Below are positions 57,501 through 64,000 of a stretch of DNA of 64,000 bases, one piece after another; positions within the stretch are counted from its first letter, which is position 1, and every line of letters starts with the position of its first letter. Made by a program: the position numbers and the translations under genes. Source of the stretch: Clostridia bacterium (GTDB lineage Bacteria; Bacillota; Clostridia; Christensenellales; Aristaeellaceae); the NCBI GenBank assembly GCA_017484085.1, contig JAFUTW010000011.1, forward strand, positions 1-64,000, in the 5' to 3' direction. Below the pieces are notes generated by a model that did no database searches, was not told the origin of the DNA, and saw only the letters and a program-made list of their open reading frames with translations.

Positions 57501-57883
57501 ATTACGAATAGGTAGTCTACGCCGGAGCGGTTCACCATGTCCAAAAAGACGTTTGACCGCGTTTGCATGTCTGCCGTTGCAAGCGATTCAAAAAGCCCGC
57601 TCCGGAACAGTTCGTTAAGATCGCGCAGCATATCCTGATTGCCGTCATGAAACACTTTTGTCAATTCCGCGACGTCGCTTTCATTCTCCGCGAGCAGTGA
57701 AACGGCTTCTGTCAGCGCCTTTTCGCTGTTCTCCCGCTGTTTGAAAAGTGCGGTCTGCCGCTGCACCTGCCGCAGAAACAGCGTGATCAGCACGGCGCCG
57801 ATGATCATCAGCAGCGCATTGACGATAACCTTTGAAAAGAAATAGGTATTGGCTTTTTTCCGTACGTTCTGCATGTTTTCCAT
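54542..57883 (-). CDS. MscS-family channel with two large extracytoplasmic sensor regions
   Basis: A 1113-residue membrane protein. TM1 17-37; first sensor region about 45-310; TM2 about 314-336; a short cytoplasmic loop; TM3 about 372-392; second sensor region about 395-705 with YDEDGHVIATN and FRMDGASYFQFVRYQDGYYIETVTP, patterns of Cache-type domains; TM4 about 710-732; TM5-TM7 between 793 and 902; pore helix SAGLLSLVIGLGAQSLIKDI and GEFRVGDIVTIGGYRGTVMDIGLRTT, the MscS beta domain, then the C-terminal domain. Ordinary MscS has about 285 residues. ATG 57883 has GGAGAAG upstream. The fusion suggests gating by an outside ligand or chemical signal, not only tension. Confidence 0.85.
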   Translation of the reverse strand: MENMQNVRKKANTYFFSKVIVNALLMIIGAVLITLFLRQVQRQTALFKQRENSEKALTEAVSLLAENESDVAELTKVFHDGNQDMLRDLNELFRSGLFESLATADMQTRSNVFLDMVNRSGVDYLFVMSKDGTSLLAPYPAYTGINLVEQGVLSPDNLKKLVRGTEDEAAASVEPVLENNSFGYFFFYSVPCTYRDSEYWLILVADASSLDRQIDALKNMSSVLSRSATGNNGFLFAVDTGNNSFLYFENGSEVLTGQDALAAGLSEKALQDGYAGTETINGTRYYCVSRTFGSSTVICAVAETVEIFAYNRYALFWSILGFVLVMLLCLGYAIIIRNDFVRKEVETDKRTFKLKNGNTLIFDRSIFRKVFPLTIAGAMLIFGITFYTQTLLEISESIEHSSLAIEEISARYNEGIEARKIIQSYYDNRFSAMARLIAYIIEEDPAVLNTPSDRYHSVYDENGNRQFLIDDEGNRLKSVSASQRLQELCDNNDLEAVYLYDEDGHVIATNKTDWYFVLSHNPEAQSYPFLEVIDGKRDVYVQEPMMSDNNVFSQYIGVAMTYYTTRDEDGNTLYVSNYDYERAREEDGEAARRITRHRGMLQLSAKQELADKILAATELDSIFSTDLLNGGSMALYDNSTDHICLYSPIKARIGMKAGDIGLSEKAFSGRDYYGFFRMDGASYFQFVRYQDGYYIETVTPRSGMFQSRTTISLFTVITSLILILILCGTVTFTTEEEEKLYAVMTDPETAGGLDSKIFNVVLPSGRRITTVKAASRWDNKSIRWSERSPEQKLMLLIFILCSILVLYIIITAVGSEKLFDEGSIIRYILSGNWERGLNIFALSACVLVMIFTAVAVSLIRIPIRIITSILGARSETIGHLLLSVVKYGSAIGVIFYCLYLVGMDPTSLLASAGLLSLVIGLGAQSLIKDILAGIFIVFEGEFRVGDIVTIGGYRGTVMDIGLRTTKIIGGDGNIKIYCNSDISGVLNMTKEASVAACTISIEYGQDIDYVESVLRHELPLLQEENDQILEGPTYIGISNLGESGIDLMIICKCSEHNIKGVIRYLNKALLQIFYRYSINIPFPNVTVSQLDMSDRKTMEDLEQMLAQNSPKEK

Positions 57884-58046
57884 TATCTGCTTCTCCGATG
57901 GCTTTAAAATACAGTATTTGTATATACTCGATAATGTAATATACACCAAAAATCGAGCGAAAGAAATACCCTTCTTTTGAAAAACCAACAGAATTGTGTA
58001 CCTGCGGATTCCTCTTCGCACTGCAGCGTCATGCAGTGCCGGGCAA

Positions 58047-58087
58047 AAGAAAACGGCCACACCGGGTTTTACCCGGTATGACCGTTT
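58047..58087 (-). terminator. terminator of the nucleoside transporter operon
   Basis: ACCGGGT (58061-58067) / ACCCGGT (58071-58077) inner stem extended by ACGGTCAT-type wobble pairs to about 15 bp, followed on the minus strand by TTTTCTTTT. Confidence 0.85.
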
Positions 58088-58112
58088 CCTGCAGTTCAGG
58101 TGAAACGCAGGT

Positions 58113-59051
58113 TTACCTGCTTCCCTTGTCGTACGGTATGCCCTCCGCCTTGGGCGCAGCCGAGTTGGCGGAGAAGAGCACGAGGACGATGAGGGAGATG
58201 ATGTAGGGCAGCATGTTGTACACCGTGCTGGGCAGGTTAAGGCTGTTGAGGAAACCGAAGCCCGTATACACGTTGGACAGCGAGCGGAAGAGGCCGAAGA
58301 GCAGCGCGGCCAGCGCGATCTTGGTCGGCTTCCATCCGCCGAAGATCATGACGGCGAGGGCAAGGAAGCCGAAGCCGGCGACACCGTTCTCAAACTTCCA
58401 CTCCGAAACGCCGGCGGTGATGTAGACGAGGCCGCCCAGGCCGCCCAGCAGACCGGAGATGATGACGCCCGCGTAACGCATCTTGCGCACGTTGATGCCG
58501 ACGGAGTCCGCCGCCTGGGGATGCTCGCCGCAGGCCATGAGCCGCAGGCCGAAGCGCGTGCGGTAGAGGATGACGGTGGAGAGGATGAGCAAGATGACCG
58601 CCAGGACCATGAACCAGTTGAACTCATAGCCATCCACAAAGAGGAAGTGCTTCTTCGCTGCGATGTACTGGATGGTGGAGGAGGGGTTGTTGGGGTTTTC
58701 GGCGGTGTTGATGGCCTTGACGATGACGGTGGCAGCTGCAGTGCCCAGCAGGTTCATAGCCGTGCCCACCAGCGTCTGATCTGCCTTGAAGTCGATGGCG
58801 GCGACGGCCAGCAGCAGGGAGTAGAGGATGCCTGCGAGCATGGCTGCACAGACGCAGATGATGAAGAAGAGGAAGCCGGGCAGCCCGACGGGCAGGTACT
58901 TCATGACGAGCGCGCCGCCCAGTGCGCCGAAGACCATGATGCCCTCCAGGCCGATGTTGATGACGCCGGAGTGTTCGGAGAAGCATCCGCCCAAAGCGAC
59001 CAGCATGAGGACCGAGGTAAAGACGAGCGTATACTGGATGAGCAGGATCAT
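58113..59051 (-). CDS. nucleoside-type ABC transporter permease 2
   Basis: A 312-residue inner-membrane protein of the branched-chain permease superfamily with about nine helices. EHSGVINIGLEGIMVFGAL near residue 26 is the mark of the BMP-transporter second permease, as is RTRFGLRLMACGEHPQAADSVGINVRKMR. It pairs with the 59051 permease. The two genes overlap by one base (TAATG). It is the last gene of the operon and is followed by a strong terminator. Confidence 0.9.
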   Translation of the reverse strand: MILLIQYTLVFTSVLMLVALGGCFSEHSGVINIGLEGIMVFGALGGALVMKYLPVGLPGFLFFIICVCAAMLAGILYSLLLAVAAIDFKADQTLVGTAMNLLGTAAATVIVKAINTAENPNNPSSTIQYIAAKKHFLFVDGYEFNWFMVLAVILLILSTVILYRTRFGLRLMACGEHPQAADSVGINVRKMRYAGVIISGLLGGLGGLVYITAGVSEWKFENGVAGFGFLALAVMIFGGWKPTKIALAALLFGLFRSLSNVYTGFGFLNSLNLPSTVYNMLPYIISLIVLVLFSANSAAPKAEGIPYDKGSR

Positions 59052-60217
59052 TATGCTTTCCCTCCTTTATCCGTGAGAGGCTTTTCGCCGCGACGATCAA
59101 GCCAGCGGTTCAGGCTGGTCTTGAAGAAGAGAACGAAGCCGCAGAAATAGATGATGAGCGAGGAGATGAGGCTTGAAATCTCCGCGGGATAGACTTGCTT
59201 GTCCAGCTGCGCGCCGCCGTCGGTGATGTGCTGGATAAAGAAGGAAGAGAAGATGGAGGCGATGGGGTTGAGGCCGCCCAGGAAAGCTGCGGCGATGCCG
59301 TTGAAGCCCATGCCCGGGACGGAGGACTGGGTAACCGACCAGTCTTCAAATCCGGTGAGGTAGAGCATGGAAGCGCCGATGCCCGCGAGGCCGCCGGCGA
59401 TCGCCATGGTGAGCACGATGTTGTGGCGGTCCTGCATGCCGCAGTACTTCGCGGCATTCTTATTGAGGCCGGTCGCGCGGAGCTCGTAGCCCAGGCGCGT
59501 CTTGCTGAGCAGCACCCAGATGCAGACGGCAAGCAGGATGGCGAGCGGCAGCGCGAGGCCCACGTACTTGTTGTTGTTGAAGAGCCCCTGGATGCCGAGC
59601 TGAGGCAGGAGGGCCTGCGGATGATCCACGACCTGCTGTACGCCGTCGACGGTCACGAGCTTTTTGGTAACGCTGTAGGTGTAAGGGCTGGTCGGGTTTT
59701 TAACGCCGGAGAGCAGCGTGTTGACCAGGTAGAGAGAAATCCAGTTGAGCATGATGCAGGAGATGACCTCGTTGACGTTGCGGTAGGCCTTGAGCGCGCC
59801 GGAAACAGCGCCGACCACGGCACCTGCAAGGATGGAGGCCAGCATGCACACAAACCAGGGAAGGCCGAGTCCGACGGCGCAGTAGATGCACGCGCCGGCG
59901 CCGGCTACGTACTGCCCGGCCGCGCCGATGTTGAACAGGCCGACCTTGTAGGCAAACAGGACGGAGAGGCTGCACATGAGCAGCGGAGCGGTTTTGACCA
60001 GCGTATTGCCAAGGTTTTTGATCTGCGTGGTGCGCTTGCTGTAGTTGAGGAAGTTGCGCATGATGTCCATGATGGCTTCCCCGGCGCCGCTGGGATTGAT
60101 GATCAGCAGGGCAATGAAGCCGACGAGCAGGCCGAGGACGATGCACAGCAGCGAGGCAAGCAGCGTCTGGAAGCCGGGCTTGCGCAGCAGGCTCTCACGG
60201 TTAGGACTCTTTTGCAT
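59051..60217 (-). CDS. nucleoside-type ABC transporter permease 1
   Basis: A 388-residue permease with ten or so hydrophobic segments. The signatures KVGLFNIGAAGQYVAGAGAC and KTRLGYELRATGLNKNAAKYCGM match the first permease of BMP-type nucleoside importers. Residues about 165-215 form a hydrophilic loop (SGVKNPTSPYTYSVTKKLV) that is longer than in most relatives. It starts three bases after the ATPase gene. Confidence 0.9.
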   Translation of the reverse strand: MQKSPNRESLLRKPGFQTLLASLLCIVLGLLVGFIALLIINPSGAGEAIMDIMRNFLNYSKRTTQIKNLGNTLVKTAPLLMCSLSVLFAYKVGLFNIGAAGQYVAGAGACIYCAVGLGLPWFVCMLASILAGAVVGAVSGALKAYRNVNEVISCIMLNWISLYLVNTLLSGVKNPTSPYTYSVTKKLVTVDGVQQVVDHPQALLPQLGIQGLFNNNKYVGLALPLAILLAVCIWVLLSKTRLGYELRATGLNKNAAKYCGMQDRHNIVLTMAIAGGLAGIGASMLYLTGFEDWSVTQSSVPGMGFNGIAAAFLGGLNPIASIFSSFFIQHITDGGAQLDKQVYPAEISSLISSLIIYFCGFVLFFKTSLNRWLDRRGEKPLTDKGGKA

Positions 60218-60220
60218 GCT

Positions 60221-61765
60221 TTACGCCTCCTTCTTCACGGTGTCACGCTTGGCGCCGGCCATGTACAGGCCCATCTCTTCCGGATTCGTCTTCTTCGGAT
60301 CCAGTTCGCCGACGATCTCACCCTCGTACATGACGAGGATGCGGTCGGACACATCCAGAACCTCGTCCATCTCCAGAGAGACGAGCAGGACGGCTTTGCC
60401 TGCGTCGCGCTGGGCGACGATCTGGCGGTGGATGTACTCGATGGCGCCGACATCGAGGCCGCGCGTGGGCTGTACGGCGACCAGAAGGCTGGGATTCTTG
60501 TCGATCTCACGGGCGATGATGGCCTTCTGCTGGTTGCCGCCGGACATGGAGCGCGCCATCGTGACCGGCCCCTGGCCGGAGCGGATGTCATACTGTTCGA
60601 TCAGCTTTTCGGCGTACTGGCGGATGTTGGGGCGGCGCAGGAAACCGTGCTTCGTAAACTCACCCTCAAAGTAGCGCTGCAGGACGATATCGTCTTCCAG
60701 CGAGTAATCGAGCACGAGGCCGTGCTTGTGGCGGTCTTCCGGGATGTGGCTCATGCCGGAGACGGAGCGCTCGCGGATCGGGGCGTTGGTGATGTCTTTG
60801 CCCTGCAGGACGATCTTGCCGTCCACCAGCGGCTCGAGCCCCGTGAGGCCGTAGACGAATTCCGTCTGGCCGTTGCCGTCGATGCCCGCGATGCAGACGA
60901 TCTCTCCGGCGCGGACGTCAAAGGTCACGCCCTTTACGGCGTTGTTTTTGTGCACCTTGGAAGCGACGGTCATGTTTTCCACATGCAGGATGACGTCGCC
61001 CGGATGGCTGGGCTTCTTCTCCACGTGGAAATTGACGTTGCGCCCGACCATCATGGCGCTCAGGTCTTCCATCGTCACATCGGCGGTGTTTACGGTGCCG
61101 ATGTATTTGCCCTTGCGCAGGACGCTGCAGCGGTCCGCGACTGCCATGATCTCCGCCAGCTTGTGGCTGATGAAGAGGATGGACTTGCCCTCCGCGCGCA
61201 GGTTGCGCATGATCTGCATGAGTTCGTCGATCTCCTGCGGGGTCAGCACGGCGGTCGGCTCGTCAAAGATGAGGATCTCGTTGTCGCGGTAGAGCATCTT
61301 GAGGATTTCCGTACGCTGCTGCATGCCGACGGTGATGTCGGAGATCTTCGCATCCGGATCCACGTGCAGGCCGTATTTTTCGGAAAGCTCGATGACCCTG
61401 CGGCGGGCATCCTCTTTCTGCAGGAGGCCGAATTTGCCGGCCGGTTCCACACCCAGGATGATGTTGTCCAGAACGGTGAAGCACTCGACGAGCTTAAAGT
61501 GCTGGTGGACCATGCCGATGCCCAGCGCATTCGCGTCGTTCGGGTCGTTGATCTTCACGACCTGTCCGTCCTTTTTGATGGTGCCCTCTTCCGGCTGATA
61601 CAGCCCGAAAAGGACGCTCATCAGCGTGGACTTGCCCGCGCCGTTTTCCCCGAGCAGGGCATGGATCTCTCCGCGCCGCAGCTGAAGGGTGATGTTGTCG
61701 TTGGCGATGATACCGGGGAAACGCTTTGTGATGTTCAGCATTTCAATGGCATACTCGCTTGCCAA
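60221..61765 (-). CDS. nucleoside-type ABC transporter ATPase (fused double domain)
   Basis: A 514-residue protein with two ATPase domains, as in RbsA/NupA-type importers. The first has Walker A GENGAGKST (about 38-46), the signature-type region ISDITVGMQQRTEIL and Walker B ILIFDEPTAVLTP. The second (from about 260) has a degenerate Walker A, GIDGNGQTEF, with Gln in place of the catalytic Lys, typical of the family, and MSGGNQQKAIIAREI. It is separated from the upstream binding-protein gene by 158 bases of hairpins. Confidence 0.93.
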   Translation of the reverse strand: MASEYAIEMLNITKRFPGIIANDNITLQLRRGEIHALLGENGAGKSTLMSVLFGLYQPEEGTIKKDGQVVKINDPNDANALGIGMVHQHFKLVECFTVLDNIILGVEPAGKFGLLQKEDARRRVIELSEKYGLHVDPDAKISDITVGMQQRTEILKMLYRDNEILIFDEPTAVLTPQEIDELMQIMRNLRAEGKSILFISHKLAEIMAVADRCSVLRKGKYIGTVNTADVTMEDLSAMMVGRNVNFHVEKKPSHPGDVILHVENMTVASKVHKNNAVKGVTFDVRAGEIVCIAGIDGNGQTEFVYGLTGLEPLVDGKIVLQGKDITNAPIRERSVSGMSHIPEDRHKHGLVLDYSLEDDIVLQRYFEGEFTKHGFLRRPNIRQYAEKLIEQYDIRSGQGPVTMARSMSGGNQQKAIIAREIDKNPSLLVAVQPTRGLDVGAIEYIHRQIVAQRDAGKAVLLVSLEMDEVLDVSDRILVMYEGEIVGELDPKKTNPEEMGLYMAGAKRDTVKKEA

Positions 61766-61840
61766 GTTGCATCCCTCCCTGAATAAGCTCCGGATAACCT
61801 CCGGGCACGCCCCTTACGCGCCCGCGATACGCCGGGTTTA

Positions 61841-61917
61841 TTTTGACAAAAGCCCCCGCTTCGCCGAACCGGTAAAACAGGGGCTTTTGTCAAAATCCCG
61901 GGGATAAATCCCCGGGA
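61841..61917. promoter_or_regulatory. two intercistronic hairpins between binding protein and ATPase genes
   Basis: A 16-bp perfect stem TTTTGACAAAAGCCCC / GGGGCTTTTGTCAAAA (61841-61856, 61880-61895) and a 10-bp stem TCCCGGGGAT / ATCCCCGGGA (61896-61905, 61908-61917). They could stop part of transcription or protect the binding-protein mRNA. Confidence 0.75.
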
Positions 61918-61923
61918 AGCGGA

Positions 61924-63015
61924 TTACTTAACAGTGCCGCGGTCATTGACAGTGATGCTGACAGAGGGCATCGCGTCGATGGCGTTGGAGACAGTGATCT
62001 CGCCGGAGAACATCTTGGCGACGAGCGCCTTGTAGTCATCCGCGGAGAAGCTGTCGGAGAACTGGGTGCTGGGAGCGATCTGGACGTAGTTGGCATCCGG
62101 ATCCTCGCCGACCAGGCCGAGGGTGTCGACCTTGCCGCCGAACTCGTCCCACTTGCCGTCGACAACAGCCTGCAGCAGGGTGTTGACGGTGGCGCCCAGG
62201 CCCTTCATGGCGCTGGTCACGGTCAGGCCTTCCTGATTGTAGGTGCTGTCGATCTGAGCAGCCTGGTCAACGTCAACGCCGATGACCTTCGCGCCTTCGA
62301 CCTTGACAGCCGCTTCAGCAGCGGAGGAGTAGATGCCGCCGCCGCAGGCGAAGACGACCTGTACGCCCAGGGTCTGATACCAGTTGTCCATGTAAGCGGT
62401 GATGTCGGCATCGCCGTAGAACTGGTTGCCGTACACGTACTCGACGGTCACGTCAGCGCCGGTCTCGGCAGCGGCCGCGTCAGCGCCCTGCACAAAGCCG
62501 AAGCCGTAACGGACGACGGCGGGAACCGCCATGCCGCCCAGGAAGCCCAGATGGGTGTAGCCCAGCTTCACAGCCGCATAGCCGGCCATGTAGCCGCAGA
62601 GCTCTTCCTGGTACACCGCGCAGTAGACGTTGGAGGAGGGCTCGTTGCCGCCCAGGTCGCCGGCGCTCACGTCCAGAGCGATGAACTTGATGTCGCTGTA
62701 CTCGTCCTGCACTTCCGCGATGGTCTCGCCGAAAGCGTAGCCGGGCATAACGATGACGTTGTAATCTTCGTCGGCGGCCTTCTCGACCATGGCGACGCGC
62801 TCAGCGGTGGAGTCGCCGGCGGGCTTGTAGTAGGTGAAGTCGATGCCGTTGGCTTCACAGTACGCCTTGGCCGCTTCATAGGTGGTCTGGTTGAAGGACT
62901 GGTCGGTGATGTCGCCGTAGTCGGTGATCATCGCGACGCGGACGTCCTCAGCAGAAGCCGCAAAAGCGACGAGCGCGAGGGACAGGGTCAGAAGAATCGC
63001 AAGAAACTTTTTCAT
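61924..63015 (-). CDS. BMP-family nucleoside-binding protein (no lipobox)
   Basis: A 363-residue binding protein of the basic-membrane-protein (PnrA/Med) family. The signal MKKFLAILLTLSLALVAFAASA is followed by Glu-Asp with no cysteine. The mature protein has ITDYGDITDQSFNQTTYEAA, a purine-nucleoside type binding pattern with Asp near the N-terminus, VIVMPGYAFGETIAEVQDEY, and VVFACGGGIYSSAAEAA. The ligand is probably a purine nucleoside, judging by the family. It is the first gene of the operon, with a sigma-A promoter. Confidence 0.9.
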   Translation of the reverse strand: MKKFLAILLTLSLALVAFAASAEDVRVAMITDYGDITDQSFNQTTYEAAKAYCEANGIDFTYYKPAGDSTAERVAMVEKAADEDYNVIVMPGYAFGETIAEVQDEYSDIKFIALDVSAGDLGGNEPSSNVYCAVYQEELCGYMAGYAAVKLGYTHLGFLGGMAVPAVVRYGFGFVQGADAAAAETGADVTVEYVYGNQFYGDADITAYMDNWYQTLGVQVVFACGGGIYSSAAEAAVKVEGAKVIGVDVDQAAQIDSTYNQEGLTVTSAMKGLGATVNTLLQAVVDGKWDEFGGKVDTLGLVGEDPDANYVQIAPSTQFSDSFSADDYKALVAKMFSGEITVSNAIDAMPSVSITVNDRGTVK

Positions 63016-63063
63016 TGGATATCCCTTCCTTCCGTTTATTCAGCATAATATGCCGTCGAAACT

Positions 63064-63092
63064 ATTATAGCAATCCCGCGGTATTTTGAAAA
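63064..63092 (-). promoter_or_regulatory. promoter of the nucleoside transporter operon
   Basis: Minus strand TTTTCA (63087-63092), 17 bases, TATAAT (63064-63069). No purine riboswitch is seen in the short leader. Confidence 0.65.
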
Positions 63093-63126
63093 GTGTTTTT
63101 TGGATTGCCCATATGAAAATGCAGCC

Positions 63127-63154
63127 TTGAACTTTTGATGATTTCGGGTACAAT
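63127..63154 (+). promoter_or_regulatory. promoter of the ABC exporter gene
   Basis: TTGAAC (63127-63132), 16 bases, TACAAT (63149-63154), 26 bases before the start codon. Confidence 0.7.
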
Positions 63155-63179
63155 GAAAACGTTCTGGGAGGGACTGGGC

Positions 63180-64000
63180 ATGTTTCATTACATAAAACCG
63201 TATATCCTGTACGGGGCGGCGGCTGTGTTGCTGATGACGGGCGAGGTGACCTGCGACCTGCTCCAGCCGCGGTTCATGACCGACATCGTGGACCGGGGTG
63301 TACTTGGCCTTGATACCGGGCTTATCCTGCGCCTCGGCGTCATCATGATCGGCGTAGCGCTGCTGGGGCTGGCCTGCGGTGCGCTCAACGGGCTGTTTTC
63401 ACAGACGGCGAGTCAGCGCATCGGCAACGACATCCGCAAGGACGCGCTGCAGCGTATCCTCCATTTTTCCTTTTCCCAGACGGAGCGGTATTCCGCCGGC
63501 GCCCTGGTGACGCGTGTGACCAGCGACGTGACGCAGATCCAGAGCATGTGCATGATGACGGTGCGCGGCCTCATCCGGACGCTCGTTCAGATCGTGGGCA
63601 GCCTGTTCTTCCTCATGATGATGGACGGCAAATTTGCCCTGATCGTGCTGGGGGCGCTGCCGATCCTGCTGCCCTCGATCTTTCTGACCCTGCGCCACGT
63701 ATCTCCGCTGTTTACCCGGATGCAGGAGGAGCTGGACGCGCTCAACAGCCTGCTTGCGGAGGACCTGACCGGCATACGGATCATCAAAGCCTGCGTGCGG
63801 GAAGAAGGGGAGAAGCTCCGCTTTTCTGCGGCCAACCGGAAGCTTACGGATACGCAGCTGCATGTGCTGCTGGTCTTTGCGCTGCTTTCTCCGGCGGCCA
63901 ACGCGCTCATGTATGCGGTCATTACGATGCTGCTTGCCGTGGGCGGCCGTGAGGTCGCAGCCGGCGCGGCGACGCCGGGCCAGGTGATGGCTGCGGTGAC
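63180..64000 (+). CDS. ABC exporter, membrane domain (cut by window edge)
   Basis: The first 273 codons of an ABC_membrane-type protein (MFHYIKPYILYGAAAVLL...). It has TDIVDRGV after TM1, the ASQRIGNDIRKDAL and RYSAGALVTRVTSDVTQIQ segments typical of heterodimeric multidrug exporters such as BmrC/YheI-type, and the coupling-helix region LLAEDLTGIRIIKACVREEGE. The ATPase domain lies past the edge. ATG 63180 has GGGAGG upstream. A second half-transporter gene would be expected to follow. Confidence 0.9.
   Translation, partial: MFHYIKPYILYGAAAVLLMTGEVTCDLLQPRFMTDIVDRGVLGLDTGLILRLGVIMIGVALLGLACGALNGLFSQTASQRIGNDIRKDALQRILHFSFSQTERYSAGALVTRVTSDVTQIQSMCMMTVRGLIRTLVQIVGSLFFLMMMDGKFALIVLGALPILLPSIFLTLRHVSPLFTRMQEELDALNSLLAEDLTGIRIIKACVREEGEKLRFSAANRKLTDTQLHVLLVFALLSPAANALMYAVITMLLAVGGREVAAGAATPGQVMAAV

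Noticed and set aside
59195..61786. An 863-codon plus-strand frame opposite the nucleoside transporter
   Set aside because: Same cause: long antisense frame over well-identified permease and ATPase genes, no start signal.
63016..63179. Purine riboswitch before the nucleoside-binding protein gene
   Set aside because: The leader from the promoter is too short and lacks the conserved junction sequences.

Overview
The window is chromosomal DNA of a GC-rich, Gram-positive-type anaerobe, most likely a Clostridia-class Bacillota. The evidence is sigma-A promoters (TTGACA-17-TATAAT), strong GGAGG ribosome sites, two CIRCE (HrcA) operators, a Clostridium-like tmRNA tag (DNSEYAFAA) and Bacillota-type operons (BMP-family nucleoside transport, LTA-synthase-like sulfatase, Zur-znuACB, cysK-cysE). 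Gut origin is a guess. Coding density is high, many neighbouring genes overlap by an ATGA/GTGA junction, and I see no insertion sequence, prophage, CRISPR array or tRNA.

Layout. 1-1453: a CIRCE-controlled promoter reading off the left edge (probably groES), a small membrane ORF, and a compact smpB-ssrA unit. 1560-4792: GH13 alpha-glucan enzyme and glycogen synthase. 4850-8998: RpiB/LacAB-type isomerase, then a three-gene operon (aminotransferase, ornithine-cyclodeaminase-like protein, EutH-like permease). 9040-14048: TetM-like ribosomal GTPase, a Met/Gly/Gln-rich secreted protein and its OmpR/histidine-kinase pair. 14106-16222: cysK-cysE behind a leader with a Cys-rich leader peptide, a terminator and a second small ORF. 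16243-26379: an eight-gene oligopeptide transport/TldD-TldE operon. 26381-30560: argH and a divergent polar amino-acid ABC transporter sharing a region with ARG-box-like operators. 30611-34454: UxaA/GarD-type dehydratase plus dicarboxylate symporter with a divergent LysR regulator. 34507-43285: secreted papain-like protein, LTA-synthase-like enzyme, ilvE, an operon of two HlyD-like exported proteins around a secreted protein, and an inositol-phosphatase-family enzyme. 43354-46748: secreted FMN/FAD reductase with a LysR regulator, and a GNAT enzyme. 46801-50395: Zur-znuACB-accessory zinc operon with paired 7-1-7 operators. 50473-53658: DUF4349, GtrA, ProA and zinc-ribbon proteins. 53859-57883: CIRCE-controlled Hsp20 and a giant MscS channel carrying two extracytoplasmic sensor regions. 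58113-63015: BMP-type nucleoside ABC transporter. 63180-64000: start of an ABC exporter cut by the window edge.

Points that stand out: (i) the cysteine leader, which looks like a transcription attenuator read by a translating ribosome; (ii) the 1113-residue sensor-MscS fusion; (iii) an HlyD-like pair with no transporter; (iv) all four solute-binding proteins have signal-peptidase-I-type signals and no lipobox cysteine, which is odd for a monoderm; (v) an operon joining an aminotransferase, a TIGR00300-type protein and a EutH-type permease. All family calls come from reading motifs; no database search was possible.
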